From: Ectobius pallidus
Lineage: Eukaryota; Arthropoda; Insecta; Blattodea; Ectobiidae
Assembly: GCA_964059195.1 (NCBI GenBank)
Contig: CAXKWD010000007.1
Coordinates: 60,388,705-60,452,704 of the forward strand
Direction of reading: 5' to 3'
DNA: 64,000 nucleotides
Part shown: piece after piece, positions 22,010-32,890 of the stretch
How the letters are laid out: every line of letters begins with the position of its first letter
How positions within the stretch are numbered: the first letter of the stretch is position 1
Translations under genes and position numbers: made by a program
Notes under the pieces: generated by a model
Databases searched by the model: none
What the model was told of the DNA's origin: nothing
Seen by the model: the letters and a program-made list of their open reading frames with translations, nothing else

Positions 22010-22800
22010 TGGACAGACCCCTTTTCACATCCCCCACCTCCTTCCCTAAGGAATTTATTCTGCTTTTGTGGTAAGTAGCACTTGCTGTTTTTTGACTTGC
22101 GGTCTACAATTGCGTACCACCCTTCAAGAAGTAACTGTAGCAGTGACCTCCCAACTTAACCTAAACCATCAGAATACCAAAGTAACTGAAATAGCAGTAT
22201 CGTGTAACTGCTTCAGGAATATTTATAAATTTAGAAAATAAGAAATCTTTGTTTTTGAGCCTAGGTAACTTAGTCAAATTCAAAATTGAATGTTTCATAT
22301 TTTCAGGTGTACCGGTAAGGCATTAAGATCATTGTAAAGCATTTTAAGAGTCGGAGAACTATGACTGTGTATGTTTATTCCAGTCTATTACTATATTATG
22401 TAAAGGAGAAGTTAATTCATAACAACTGTAGAGAGTTGATGTTCTTGGCCACAATACAAGACAGAAACTTAACCATAGGAATCCTGGTCCCCCCCTCCCC
22501 GCAGTATCACCGACTCCAAAGGGGAGTCATCAATCCCACTAGATGAAATTAATTACTTTAGATGAAGACAATTAACATTTTACTATTTTCCCGTTTATTT
22601 AAAACTGATTTTGTGACCTTTGGAACACATTGTTAATATACATTGGGTTTGATTACCGGTAGTATAGGTTATTCGCCATAGGACTCCCTCTTTTTCCCCC
22701 ACTAACATCACAACCTGAGGGCTTCTTTTGAAATTTGTTCTGTAGTACTTTAAACATACATATATATGCAGTATGATTCTTTAATATCTTAACATCTGTT
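22010..22800. other. intron 1 tail, no feature seen
   Basis: Ordinary AT-rich intron sequence up to the polypyrimidine/acceptor 'catctgtttcag' of the second ABCG exon. Confidence 0.5.
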
Positions 22801-22804
22801 TCAG

Positions 22805-22928
22805 GAACTGATGAAAAAGCAATTTTACATGGAGTTAATGGACAATTCCATTGTGGTTCGTTGACTGCAATTTTAGGGCCATCTGGTGCTGGAAAAACTT
22901 CACTTTTAAATATTTTATCAGGGTTCAG
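22805..22928 (+). CDS. ABCG exon with Walker A
   Basis: Acceptor 'ctgtttcag' before 22805, donor 'ag|gtaagt' after 22928; it enters in phase 1 and leaves in phase 2, matching both neighbours. It encodes [13 protein letters not shown], then [18 protein letters not shown]: the P-loop GPSGAGKT (Walker A) that binds ATP phosphate. Intron 1 upstream is about 6 kb of repeats; the intron downstream is only 141 bp. Confidence 0.92.
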
Positions 22929-23069
22929 GTAAGTTAATTATTTTTGTATTAAATTTAATATTTAAATTTTGTTGTACTTTAACAGTAGTTTTGAAGTACC
23001 GTACAATGCACATTTTGGTGGAGAAATTACATATTTCTGAGTTGATGCATTTTTTATCAATGATTACAG

Positions 23070-23259
23070 TAACAATGGAGTCGCTGGTTCCATAAAGGTG
23101 AATGGAAAGGAAAGAACCATGGAAGGATTTAGGAAGCTATCCTGTTATATACCACAGGATTTTGATATGTTCCCTCAGCTTACTACAAAAGAAACAATCA
23201 TGTATGCAGCAGACTTCAAATTGGGATCTGGAGTCTCAAAACATGAGAAAAAGCTCTTG
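23070..23259 (+). CDS. ABCG exon with Q-loop region
   Basis: Acceptor 'tgattacag' before 23070, donor 'cttg|gtaaat' after 23259. With the split codon from the previous exon it encodes NNGVAGSIKVNGKER, then LSCYIPQDFDMFPQLTTKET, where CYI-QD with its Gln is the Q-loop that senses nucleotide and couples to the membrane half. It ends in phase 0 after KHEKKLL. The next exon is 16.8 kb away across transposons. Confidence 0.92.
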
Positions 23260-24681
23260 GTAAATAATATGCAGTTCTGATATGAGTTTTTAAGAGAACT
23301 GAAATTTTTTCTTTTCTTTTTCCTCTTCTTTTTCATTACAAGCTACTTTATTTAGTTCTTTCCTTTTTCTTTTCTTTTCAGTTGTAGCATGTAGTGCAAA
23401 GTCTGAACGTTTGCATGATTTACAGTAAAAACCCATTTATCAAACTTTCAATTCAGAAGCTCCATGTTAACAGAGGCACTCATGCAAAAAAATGCACTGC
23501 AAACTTCATTGATAAATGAAGGTTAAATGCAACTCACATGTTCAATACAATTGATAAATAAGCTTGCTTCGGCAGGGATCAGGGCCATTCATGAATCTTT
23601 GTGCTAGTTCCTCCTATCTGTTGTGTTACAATACAGGACTTTATGCAAAGAAAGTTTAACTTGATTTACTGCATACACAGTTTTAATTTTTGTTAGACTG
23701 GTTGTGGGGAAATGACAAGATCCAGTCCGAGAGGAATAAAACATGTGGGAGCACACAGGAAAAATAGGTTAAAATGTATAAAAAGGATCTAGCCTCTGGA
23801 ACTAGAATGGAGGACCAGTTACTATTTGTAACAAATAAGAGCAGTGGAACAAAAGTGCGCTGGGATACAGGGATCCACGAATCTTATATGAAAAACAATT
23901 TATAGCATGTCTTAAAACTATGCAAACTTTATTCTCACACGTGATGCAGTATAGAAATAAATGAAAGTAGAAGTGATGGAATTATAATGAATAGAAAACT
24001 GAAATAGCAAATACGCAGAATTGGCGGGAAATTATTAACACGTGGTTGTAAATGTATGTAATTTACAACATATATTGAATTATACACTGAAGCTCTCGTA
24101 ATAATTAATATTGTAGGTCGATTGATGAGAATTGCTTGTAATATCAATATTAGGCATAGCAGAACTAGGATTGGATTATGCACTGTGAACCAAAGATTGC
24201 ACAAGATAACAAAGAGCCTAGTTTGAGCGTAACAAAATGTTTGTTAGCTGATGATTGAAAATACTGTAGCAAATGCTAGCAAGCGCAATGCTAGTGTACA
24301 GAACAAAACTTAATAACTGTAGCTTTGTAAGAAATTCGGGGTTTAAGAGCACTGTTACTTTGTGTTGCACAATGACTTGAAAGCCCGTGAATATAGAGAG
24401 TACACTCACACGCGTCAGAACACTATGGAGGCTAACGAAGAACTGACGACTGAGGTGACGCTAAGGGCTATGCTGCACGAGGCATGGAAGCTAGAAATTG
24501 CACCTGCCATCGCTTGCATAATATGATGAAATTAGTTAGAATTGTTGAATTGTAGTGGGAAGAAAACAAAGCGGGCATTTGAATGAAATAAAACATTATA
24601 CATGTCTCTTGCACTAACACTGGTTGAATTAATGAAATATGTTCCGTACTTGCATTTAGCAGCAATTTTGTCATTTCTTAC

Positions 24682-26196
24682 TATAAGAGAGCTTACCGTT
24701 GGGATGCCATTTATAAGAGCTCTTTAATTAGGCCTACAAATGTTGGGTGTCATTTATAAGAGTCCTTTCTATGGAGGATATTTAGGCCACAAGTTGGGTC
24801 ACTATTTAGAAGAGTTCTGGTCGTCGGGTCCGGTATTTATAGCTGTACTTAGATTCTGATGAAGTTACTGGGGGGAGCGATGATTGAAATCCTGTTATAT
24901 TATTTATTGTCACGTAGAAAATGGGAATGCCGGTTAATTAGCTCAGATGGTAGTTGATAGCACGAGGATTCTTATCAGGGTCGTGGTTACAGAATATCGG
25001 GGCTATGCTAATTGGGTGGTCGATGTTCAGGATTTAGGGTAATTAAACAGTACAATTGATTTCCAGATCTAAATATATTCTTTCAAAATGATTTTCGTTG
25101 AGTTATCGAATTAACATTGTCTTTGAGGTTAGATGATGTAAGTTCGTCGATTAATGTCTGTCTTTCACTTGGTAACTATATCCAATATTATATTAGTAAT
25201 TACTGTGTTAATTCATACGCGCTATTCGTTGATCATTTCTCTTTCCACTTGTATTAAATCTTTGTATCTATTTCTACCGCGCGGAAAATTTACTCAAACA
25301 ATATTTTAATTAACCTTCACTAATTATACTTTCACTTGATTACTTTTTATCAATGTCTCTATAAATACAATATGCTTAACTTACGCGCTTCGCTGAGTTC
25401 CTTTTAATCCATTTCTAACGCGCGGATATATTTCACTTTTATCTCTATACTTATGCTGTCTCTCGAAATTACTTTGTATATTATAGTTAAGTTACGTGGT
25501 GTAATTTTTAGTCTTAAGTAACGTGGAGTCTGTCTTCTGTCTAATGATCGAATGATGATGATTTTGGGGCTCTCAGTGCTAATATCTTCTTAGGCTGTAG
25601 TGGGGGAATGTAGATGTCATTGGTTGTGTTAATGTATAAGTTGCTTCTAATTGGTTGCAGGGATTTCGTTCTGCTGTACTGTTTAAAATTATGTCGGTTT
25701 TGTAGAGCGTCTGACGCTGCTTTTGGCTTGGGTCATTAATTACAAAATGTGTCAAACTCCCTTATAGTCATGAAGTCTACCAAACAGGAAGTGGGCCGGA
25801 TGTAGGAGGAGTCGTTTTTAGTATTTGTATCAATAACTATGATAACTGAAGGTTATCATAGTCCAAGTTGTTTTATCTGTATCGGTTAATTTATTCCACA
25901 TTTATCAGTATAAGTCTGTATTCTGAGTGATGTAAATGAAAAAAGTTATTGATGTTTTTATATTAAAATGATAAAAGGGTTAATAAAACATTTAGTGTTT
26001 TATATGAAACTGTTGTAGGTGTTGTCCGCTATTAATTGGTGTAATTAGTTTTGTTGTGTCTATTTCCCTTATGGATCAATTAATGTTTAAAGTTAGGTGT
26101 TATGTGGGAAGAATAAACTGTAGGGTGCAGTATTGTCAGTCGGGAGGGGGCTATGTGTGGTGTTCTCGGTTGAATTGAGTACGAAGAACGATTACA
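24682..26196 (-). repeat. 3' LTR of gag-only element
   Basis: Same length as, and nearly identical to, the other LTR. I see no polypurine tract immediately upstream of it on the minus strand (26197-26230 is mixed sequence), which is unusual for an element that moved recently. Confidence 0.92.
24929..25013 (+). repeat. tRNA-Lys-like sequence in 3' LTR
   Basis: Reads 'ttagctcagatggtag', then 'attcttatcagggtcgtgg', closely resembling tRNA-Lys(CTT) D arm, anticodon region and variable/T-arm start, with small indels and a damaged T loop. It is antisense to the retrotransposon and present in both LTRs. Confidence 0.55.
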
Positions 26197-28734
26197 AATG
26201 TCCGTACAATGATTGGAAATCCACGCGAAAGATTGAGCAGCTACTTCAATACGAGCGTGAATTTACGATCATTTGTAATACCCAATTTGAAAATCCTAAA
26301 AATACCTATGTCGTGTCTAAAATAAAAATCCTAAAATTTAATTTTTCGACTTCCTAAAATAATTTTCCGTCGTCACTTCAAATTATTTTCTGGAGTTTCG
26401 TTGTCGAGTTACTGTTTTATGATATCATTCTTCAATTACCTTCGCTTTTATGTTCGAAGTAATTATGAACCTTACATCATCTAAACCTTTGATTAATTCT
26501 GTTATTATTAAACATACACATATAAATTCATAAACAATAAAATACACTCTTAATCTTAGTTTACCTTGAAGTAGTCAATTTCTCGTTGGTCGTAGTACAC
26601 ATTTTTGAGTCCATGGTCCATTTAATACACTAGTAAATAAAAATCATAATTATACCTTGTATATAAACACAATTATGAAATACACTTGAAATGTTAAATT
26701 GTAATGTTAATTTTAATTATATCTTCCATTAAACTTGTTTTTGATGTTAATCCATATATTGTTGCTGTAAACCGTTGGGGTATGTCTCTCTTCACTTATT
26801 ATAGTCTACTCATCTCGTCAATTATGCTCAAATTATAAAGATTTCCTTCCTACTCAATTTCTTTACCTTATACATTTTCCTTCATTGATTTGATTATTCC
26901 TTTAATACTCTTTCTATTCTTTTCATATTTCTTTTTACCTTGTAAATTATTCTTCATTTATTACTTTCAATATTCTTTAATTCTTTCCTGTTCTTACTAT
27001 TCATAACCATTTTTCTTATATATTCTCATATTTCTGATTTCGTAGCTATCATCATTACACTTTTTATTAGTCAACATATACTGTACCTTGTTACATTCTT
27101 TATTCAATGTTACTTTTTCATTTGGTTTACCTTACACTTACTTATTCTTTCTCATACTCTTAATTCATTCATATTTCATCTTATAATCTTCCATCGTATC
27201 TTTAATTCATACATGTTTCACTTTATTTCCATTTATTTCAATAATAATCCATTCTTAATTACTTTTTTAACTCATTCTTCGCTATGCTTTCAATTGGTTC
27301 ACTTGCTAAATAATTTTACTCAATTGGTTATTAGGAGGGGGCAATCATCTGTCCATTTTTATGTAAAATAATATCTCTTTTTGAAAAATAAAATAATTTT
27401 GTTACTATTGCTTTGTGTACTACTCCAATAAAATTTCAAAAATACAAAATATGTCAAAATTTAAATGTCTACTTAATTATAAATTCAAATAACATTGTGA
27501 TTCCCTTTGTCAAATAAATGTTTTACTTCTTCAGTAAATTACCTAGAGGGGAGGTGCCTATTTAAATACTAACTATATACACTGGATTCACTATAAAAGC
27601 AATAAACTTATTGGATTGCATTTATATTTTATAGTGTAATAATTGCTGTGAAGTCATACGATATCTTATACCATAAGCCTCATGTCTTAATTGTCTTTTC
27701 AGCAATCATTCGGTGGCATATTCTACTCAACCATAAATAACTACATTCATCATATGACGTCAGGTAAAACATTAATTTGAGAAGTATGAATCACTCTGAT
27801 TATTTTACATAGTCATTATCATCAAATCCTTTTGTCATAGCCTAGGTCGTCAACTTTTTATCTTTCCTTCTACTTGAAACTTTCTGTGGCATTTATGATT
27901 TATTGGCCATAACAGGGTAGGGTTTTAACAAGTATTTCCTTCGTTTTCCAAAAATTTTACTGTGGGCGAGTTGGAATGGGGTTATATAGTTGTCAGGTAT
28001 TGTTTCCTTTCCAAACAGCTGTTTTGAAAGCGTTTGGGAATGGGGTTATAAATGTCAAGTTAAAATTTACTACACACTTGAAACATAGCGGGGGTGATTT
28101 TTGACAAGGGTTTGCCTTACAAAGCATTGCAACTTGTGAGGGGAATTTTTTTTTTTTTTTTTATAAGTTGCGTGGTGTTCCGTTTCCATTGAAGAAAGTT
28201 TTGCGTGGTCTTAAAATATTCTTATGCTGTACTAAATTCAAAATCTAAAAATTAAAACTGAAAACTATTTGGCAAAAGTTATAGCTCCGAAATATTTATT
28301 TGTTTAATAGGGTTGACATTCTCTTGTTTACACACTTATATACACTATTTACACATGAGTTACAGGTTAAGATTATGTCGTCGCTATTAAAAATTTAAAA
28401 TTTCTATCATCAACAGGGAGAGAAATCATATACAATTTTAGTTTTCACAGCTGCCTTGGGAAATTTCATCATATTCAATATGTGATTTATTTCACTAGGT
28501 CTATTCAGTAATGGGTTAGTTTCACAAGTCTGTGAAGGATTGAAAACAAGAAAATTATGTACAAAGTTTGCTTCATGGTGTATTTACGGGGTTTGAATTA
28601 TGAATATAAAGGGGTGGATTATTTTGTATAGGCTTTATTGTTTATTATTTGAAATGCTATCTGTGGGATTGTGGTTTCTTTTATCATAGGTTATTTATAT
28701 ATACATAGAGAAGGAAAAATAAAAAATGTCATGA
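26197..28734. other. non-coding interior of LTR element
   Basis: About 2.5 kb where pol would be expected. AT-rich, with T/C-rich stretches at 26850-27300 and a T-run at 28147-28163. No frame longer than about 75 codons and no RT, RNase H or integrase motif on either strand. Confidence 0.75.
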
Positions 28735-30810
28735 TCATTCGATCTGGTCATTGGGAGAAAGTGTCCTTAGTTCATTTTGCTGGGGTTCATTGTTAACTTG
28801 GTTTTCATTCGTATTGTTGGGGGAGTTGTTTCTGACATTTCGGTGGTCATTGTTATTTTGGTATCTATATTGACAGTTATTTCTATTGTTGTACCAAAAA
28901 TTATTTCTGCCTCGGTAGTAAGGACGGAAGAATCCTTGATTGTATTGGTTTCTGTTGAACCAATTAGGCCTGTTGCCTGCGTAACCACGTCGGTACTGTC
29001 CTCGGTAATTATTATTAAATCTGCCATTGTTGTTACCATATGGTCGCCACCGGTAACCACGAGTTTGCCAATTATTTCTAGAATTTCTAACATATTCAGT
29101 CTGTGGCCAATAAGGTTTAGTGCTTTGGAAGTTGTTATCTGGGCTAGATGCCTCTGTCCGTAACCCAATTTGAAATGATTCATTTTCAGGGAGAGTTTGA
29201 ACTAGATTTATGTTTTTGCGCTGGTTTTGGTTAGCTGATACTACAGGGTGTTGTGGTTTGTTTGATAGATAGGGGAAGTCCTGCATAGGCTTTAACAATT
29301 TCAACATTTCTGCAGTTGTTTGCGGAGACGCGACAATTAAGCAATTCCTTACTAAAGGGGGGAAATGAGACGGGAGTGCCTTGAGAAAGTCTGCTTCCAA
29401 GATTTCAGGTTTTAGAAGTTGGCGGCTTTGACACAATGAGATAAAATATTCCGAATAGCTTTGACCGTGACTACGGTCAAATTTGCCTTGAAATATATTA
29501 GCCCTTAGGCGTAATTGCTCGCTCTCGCTCCAGAATTCTGACAAAAACATTTCTTCAAATTGATTCATGGACAGCTGATTGTTGGGATCGATGACTCGTA
29601 GCCACCGAGCTGCGCTAGACTTCAATGATTGTGCAATGAATATCCTTTTTAAATGTTCTGGTACTGATCTTAATGCAAAATAAGTTTTCAAATCGTTGAT
29701 GTATCTTACTGGATTGGTCTTTACTGTATCTTCAAAGCTAGGAAGGGGAAAATCCGAACTGTGAAGAGCAAAATTACTATTAACAAAATTTTGGGGCTCA
29801 CGGCTATTACTGGCAGCTCGTTGGTCTAGTCCATTATCCATCCTAGGTAACGGGGCGGGGGGCTCGGGTACTTCTGGAACAGGTGGTACTGGATCGGGTG
29901 GATTTGAAGAGGTGGAGGCTGAAGTTGAAGGGGCATTACACACATGGGGTATTACAGCATTTTCACTAGTTTGTTCAATCAGGTGTTCTTGTTCCCTGAC
30001 TCTCTGTCTAAGCCTATCAACTTCGGATTGGAGGGTAACCAACCGAGTAGAGTTATTAGCAGTTGTTCTTTCTATGGATGTTACTTGCTGTTCTACAGAT
30101 GAAATATGACCCCTAACAGAATCTACCTGGTTACTTAGAACTTGCTCTGTATTAGTAATTTGTGTAGTTACTCTAGAATCTAAATTTTGTAGTTCAGAGG
30201 TAACCTGTGTTCGGTGTTCTGTTATTAATGTTGTTATCTGATGGTTCTGAGTCTCAATGTTAGTGTTTATTGTTGAAATTTCCTGTCTCATTTGTTGGTT
30301 TTGATTTTCAAAAGTAGTGTTGAAATTAGAGTTCATTGTTGTGATTTCTTGTCTTATTTGTTGGTTTTGATTTTCAAGAGTAGTGTTGAAATTAGAGTTC
30401 ATTGTTGAAATCTGTTGGTTCTGGGTTTCTAGAGTGGTGTTCATTGTTGAAATTTTACTTTCTATTTGTGTAGAAATACCAGCTATCATTGTTTGTAGCT
30501 GAGACAGAAAATCTGGAGGGAGTGAAGAGGTGTGAGGGTTTGAGTTTTCAATACATTGTGTAGGGTTCAATGTCATGTTTACATCCTCAGCTGGAGTGCT
30601 AACTTGGGGGAATGTGTTCTCTGTGAAAGGCAAAGTATTTGTAGCAAGGTCACCTCCTATTTCGTCCTGCATAACATCTGCGTTTTCAGAACTATGTCCT
30701 AATGCACTTTCACTATTTTCAGAAATTGTAGGAATGGGATCTGAGCATAACGTCTGAGCATCTGAATTTTGCTCCATGATGTGAAATTCTTTATGATTTC
30801 TTAATTTCAT
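28735..30810 (-). CDS. retrotransposon Gag, 691 aa, intact
   Basis: Structural protein that would package element RNA. Start ATG at 30810 (a second ATG lies 11 codons in). Residues 100-285 are a Gln/Asn/Thr-rich coiled-coil region with near-repeats of 'TMNSNFNTTLENQNQQ'. Residues 303-322 are Pro-rich. Residues 345-510 match the retrotransposon Gag capsid domain (ARWLRVID, FEEMFLSEFW, YSEYFISLCQ). Residues 575-660 are rich in Asn, Arg and Tyr with RG/YRG repeats. No CCHC zinc knuckle is present, so RNA binding may rest on the Arg-rich tail. The frame is unbroken, unlike most ORFs here. Confidence 0.9.
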   Translation of the reverse strand: MKLRNHKEFHIMEQNSDAQTLCSDPIPTISENSESALGHSSENADVMQDEIGGDLATNTLPFTENTFPQVSTPAEDVNMTLNPTQCIENSNPHTSSLPPDFLSQLQTMIAGISTQIESKISTMNTTLETQNQQISTMNSNFNTTLENQNQQIRQEITTMNSNFNTTFENQNQQMRQEISTINTNIETQNHQITTLITEHRTQVTSELQNLDSRVTTQITNTEQVLSNQVDSVRGHISSVEQQVTSIERTTANNSTRLVTLQSEVDRLRQRVREQEHLIEQTSENAVIPHVCNAPSTSASTSSNPPDPVPPVPEVPEPPAPLPRMDNGLDQRAASNSREPQNFVNSNFALHSSDFPLPSFEDTVKTNPVRYINDLKTYFALRSVPEHLKRIFIAQSLKSSAARWLRVIDPNNQLSMNQFEEMFLSEFWSESEQLRLRANIFQGKFDRSHGQSYSEYFISLCQSRQLLKPEILEADFLKALPSHFPPLVRNCLIVASPQTTAEMLKLLKPMQDFPYLSNKPQHPVVSANQNQRKNINLVQTLPENESFQIGLRTEASSPDNNFQSTKPYWPQTEYVRNSRNNWQTRGYRWRPYGNNNGRFNNNYRGQYRRGYAGNRPNWFNRNQYNQGFFRPYYRGRNNFWYNNRNNCQYRYQNNNDHRNVRNNSPNNTNENQVNNEPQQNELRTLSPNDQIE

Positions 30811-31215
30811 AAAATTTACAATGCTAAAATTTAATGTACTTTGAAAATGTAAAAATTAAAATAAAATAAAATTGAAATTTAAAATTTAAAAATTAAAAAA
30901 AAATTACTTAAAATTTGACTTTAAAACAAATAAAGAAGCAAAATCCAGAATTCGACACTTAAGTTTTGATCAACGATACCCTTTGATGATCCAGGTGTCC
31001 AGGTTCCAGGGTTGGTGATGTCCAGTTGATGGGGAAATGCTGTAGGTGTTGATCCAATGGGAGGGTTTTGCTGAGTTGAGGAGTTATCCAATGATGGTGT
31101 TGCACTGATTTTATTTAAATTCAAACTGTGATTTGTAAAATTTGTGGTAGTGTTCCTAAAATATATATGTCGAAAATTAAATTTTATTTATTAGTCCCTC
31201 GATATTCTAATTCAC
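30811..31215 (-). other. 5' leader of the LTR element
   Basis: About 400 bp between primer binding site and gag. It includes an A/T-rich stretch next to gag and an open frame of about 67 codons (31124-30921), rich in Pro, Ser and Thr, of unknown meaning. It could be a leader peptide or chance. Confidence 0.4.
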
Positions 31216-31234
31216 GCCCGTGAGTTGGTCGCCA
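31216..31234 (-). promoter_or_regulatory. putative primer binding site
   Basis: Two bases inside the 5' LTR the minus strand reads TGGCGACCAACTCACGGG. The TGG start and position are those of a primer binding site for a tRNA 3' end. The cognate tRNA is not identified. Confidence 0.6.
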
Positions 31235-31236
31235 TT

Positions 31237-32751
31237 TATAAGAGAGCTTACCGTTGGGATGCCATTTATAAGAGCTCTTTAATTAGGCCTACAAATGTTG
31301 GGTGTCATTTATAAGAGTCCTTTCTATGGAGGATATTTAGGCCACAAGTTGGGTCACTATTTAGAAGAGTTCTGGTCGTCGGGTCCGGTATTTATAGCTG
31401 TACTTAGATTCTGATGAAGTTACTGGGGGGAGCGATGATTGAAATCCTGTTATATTATTTATTGTCACGTAGAAAATGGGAATGCCGGTTAATTAGCTCA
31501 GATGGTAGTTGATAGCACGAGGATTCTTATCAGGGTCGTGGTTACAGAATATCGGGGCTATGCTAATTGGGTGGTCGATGTTCAGGATTTAGGGTAATTA
31601 AACAGTACAATTGATTTCCAGATCTAAATATATTCTTTCAAAATGATTTTCGTTGAGTTATCGAATTAACATTGTCTTTGAGGTTAGATGATGTAAGTTC
31701 GTCGATTAATGTCTGTCTTTCACTTGGTAACTATATCCAATATTATATTAGTAATTACTGTGTTAATTCATACGCGCTATTCGTTGATTATTTCTCTTTC
31801 CACTTGTATTAAATCTTTGTATCTATTTCTACCGCGCGGAAAATTTACTCAAACAATATTTTAATTAACCTTCACTAATTATACTTTCACTTGATTACTT
31901 TTTATCAATGTCTCTATAAATACAATATGCTTAACTTACGCGCTTCGCTGAGTTCCTTTTAATCCATTTCTAACGCGCGGATATATTTCACTTTTATCTC
32001 TATACTTATGCTGTCTCTCGAAATTACTTTGTATATTATAGTTAAGTTACGTGGTGTAATTTTTAGTCTTAAGTAACGTGGAGTCTGTCTTCTGTCTAAT
32101 GATCGAATGATGATGATTTTGGGGCTCTCAGTGCTAATATCTTCTTAGGCTGTAGTGGGGGAATGTAGATGTCATTGGTTGTGTTAATGTATAAGTTGCT
32201 TCTAATTGGTTGCAGGGATTTCGTTCTGCTGTACTGTTTAAAATTATGTCGGTTTTGTAGAGCGTCTGACGCTGCTTTTGGCTTGGGTCATTAATTACAA
32301 AATGTGTCAAACTCCCTTATAGTCATGAAGTCTACCAAACAGGAAGTGGGCCGGATGTAGGAGGAGTCGTTTTTAGTATTTGTATCAATAACTATGATAA
32401 CTGAAGGTTATCATAGTCCAAGTTGTTTTATCTGTATCTGTTAATTTATTCCACATTTATCAGTATAAGTCTGTATTCTGAGTGATGTAAATGAAAAAAG
32501 TTATTGATGTTTTTATATTAAAATGATAAAAGGGTTAATAAAACATTTAGTGTTTTATATGAAACTGTTGTAGGTGTTGTCCGCTATTAATTGGTGTAAT
32601 TAGTTTTGTTGTGTCTATTTCCCTTATGGATCAATTAATGTTTAAAGTTAGGTGTTATGTGGGAAGAATAAACTGTAGGGTGCAGTATTGTCAGTCGGGA
32701 GGGGGCTATGTGTGGTGTTCTCGGTTGAATTGAGTACGAAGAACGATTACA
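31237..32751 (-). repeat. 5' LTR of gag-only element
   Basis: 1515 bp, upstream relative to gag on the minus strand, so it would hold the promoter. It contains repeated 'catttataagag' phrases and a tRNA-Lys-like segment in the opposite orientation. The minus-strand terminus is CTCTCTTATA-3', so the usual CA end is replaced by TA. Confidence 0.92.
31484..31568 (+). repeat. tRNA-Lys-like sequence in 5' LTR
   Basis: Same sequence as in the other LTR, so it was part of the LTR before the last transposition. Confidence 0.55.
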
Positions 32752-32890
32752 TTACCTATCACCACGATTTGCTACACTTTCCATCTTAATCAGAGTGTAT
32801 TGCTATCCAAGCTACCCTTGTTCCCAATAACCTCGGATAAGTGGGTTTGTATTGTATTATTTAAATAAGTATTGGATATTTGCAGGAGTA

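Larger units (their letters stand above)
24682..32751 (-). mobile_element. gag-only LTR retrotransposon, minus strand, young
   Basis: Complete LTR element of 8070 bp with 1515-bp LTRs, a 5040-bp interior and the 4-bp duplication 'ttac' (24678-24681, 32752-32755), which fits Ty3/gypsy-type integration. On the coding (minus) strand it begins TG and ends TA. The LTRs differ at only two positions I can see (25233/31788, 25886/32441), implying recent insertion. The interior encodes one intact Gag and no protease, RT, RNase H or integrase. It lies antisense in ABCG intron 3. Confidence 0.92.
23423..32854. mobile_element. possible pogo-like element split by LTR element
   Basis: 'cagtaaaaacccatttatc' at 23423 and the complement of 'ggataagtgggtttgtattg' ending near 32854 resemble a pogo-type inverted repeat pair with TA outside each. 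If real, about 1.35 kb of this element flanks the 8-kb LTR retrotransposon nested in it. The match is only about 14 of 19 positions and no transposase is visible. Confidence 0.35.

Noticed and set aside
28777..29163. Plus-strand open frame of 128 codons, and the minus-strand 138-codon frame at 28767-29183
   Set aside because: Both are shadows of the gag coding strand in its Asn/Arg-rich region.
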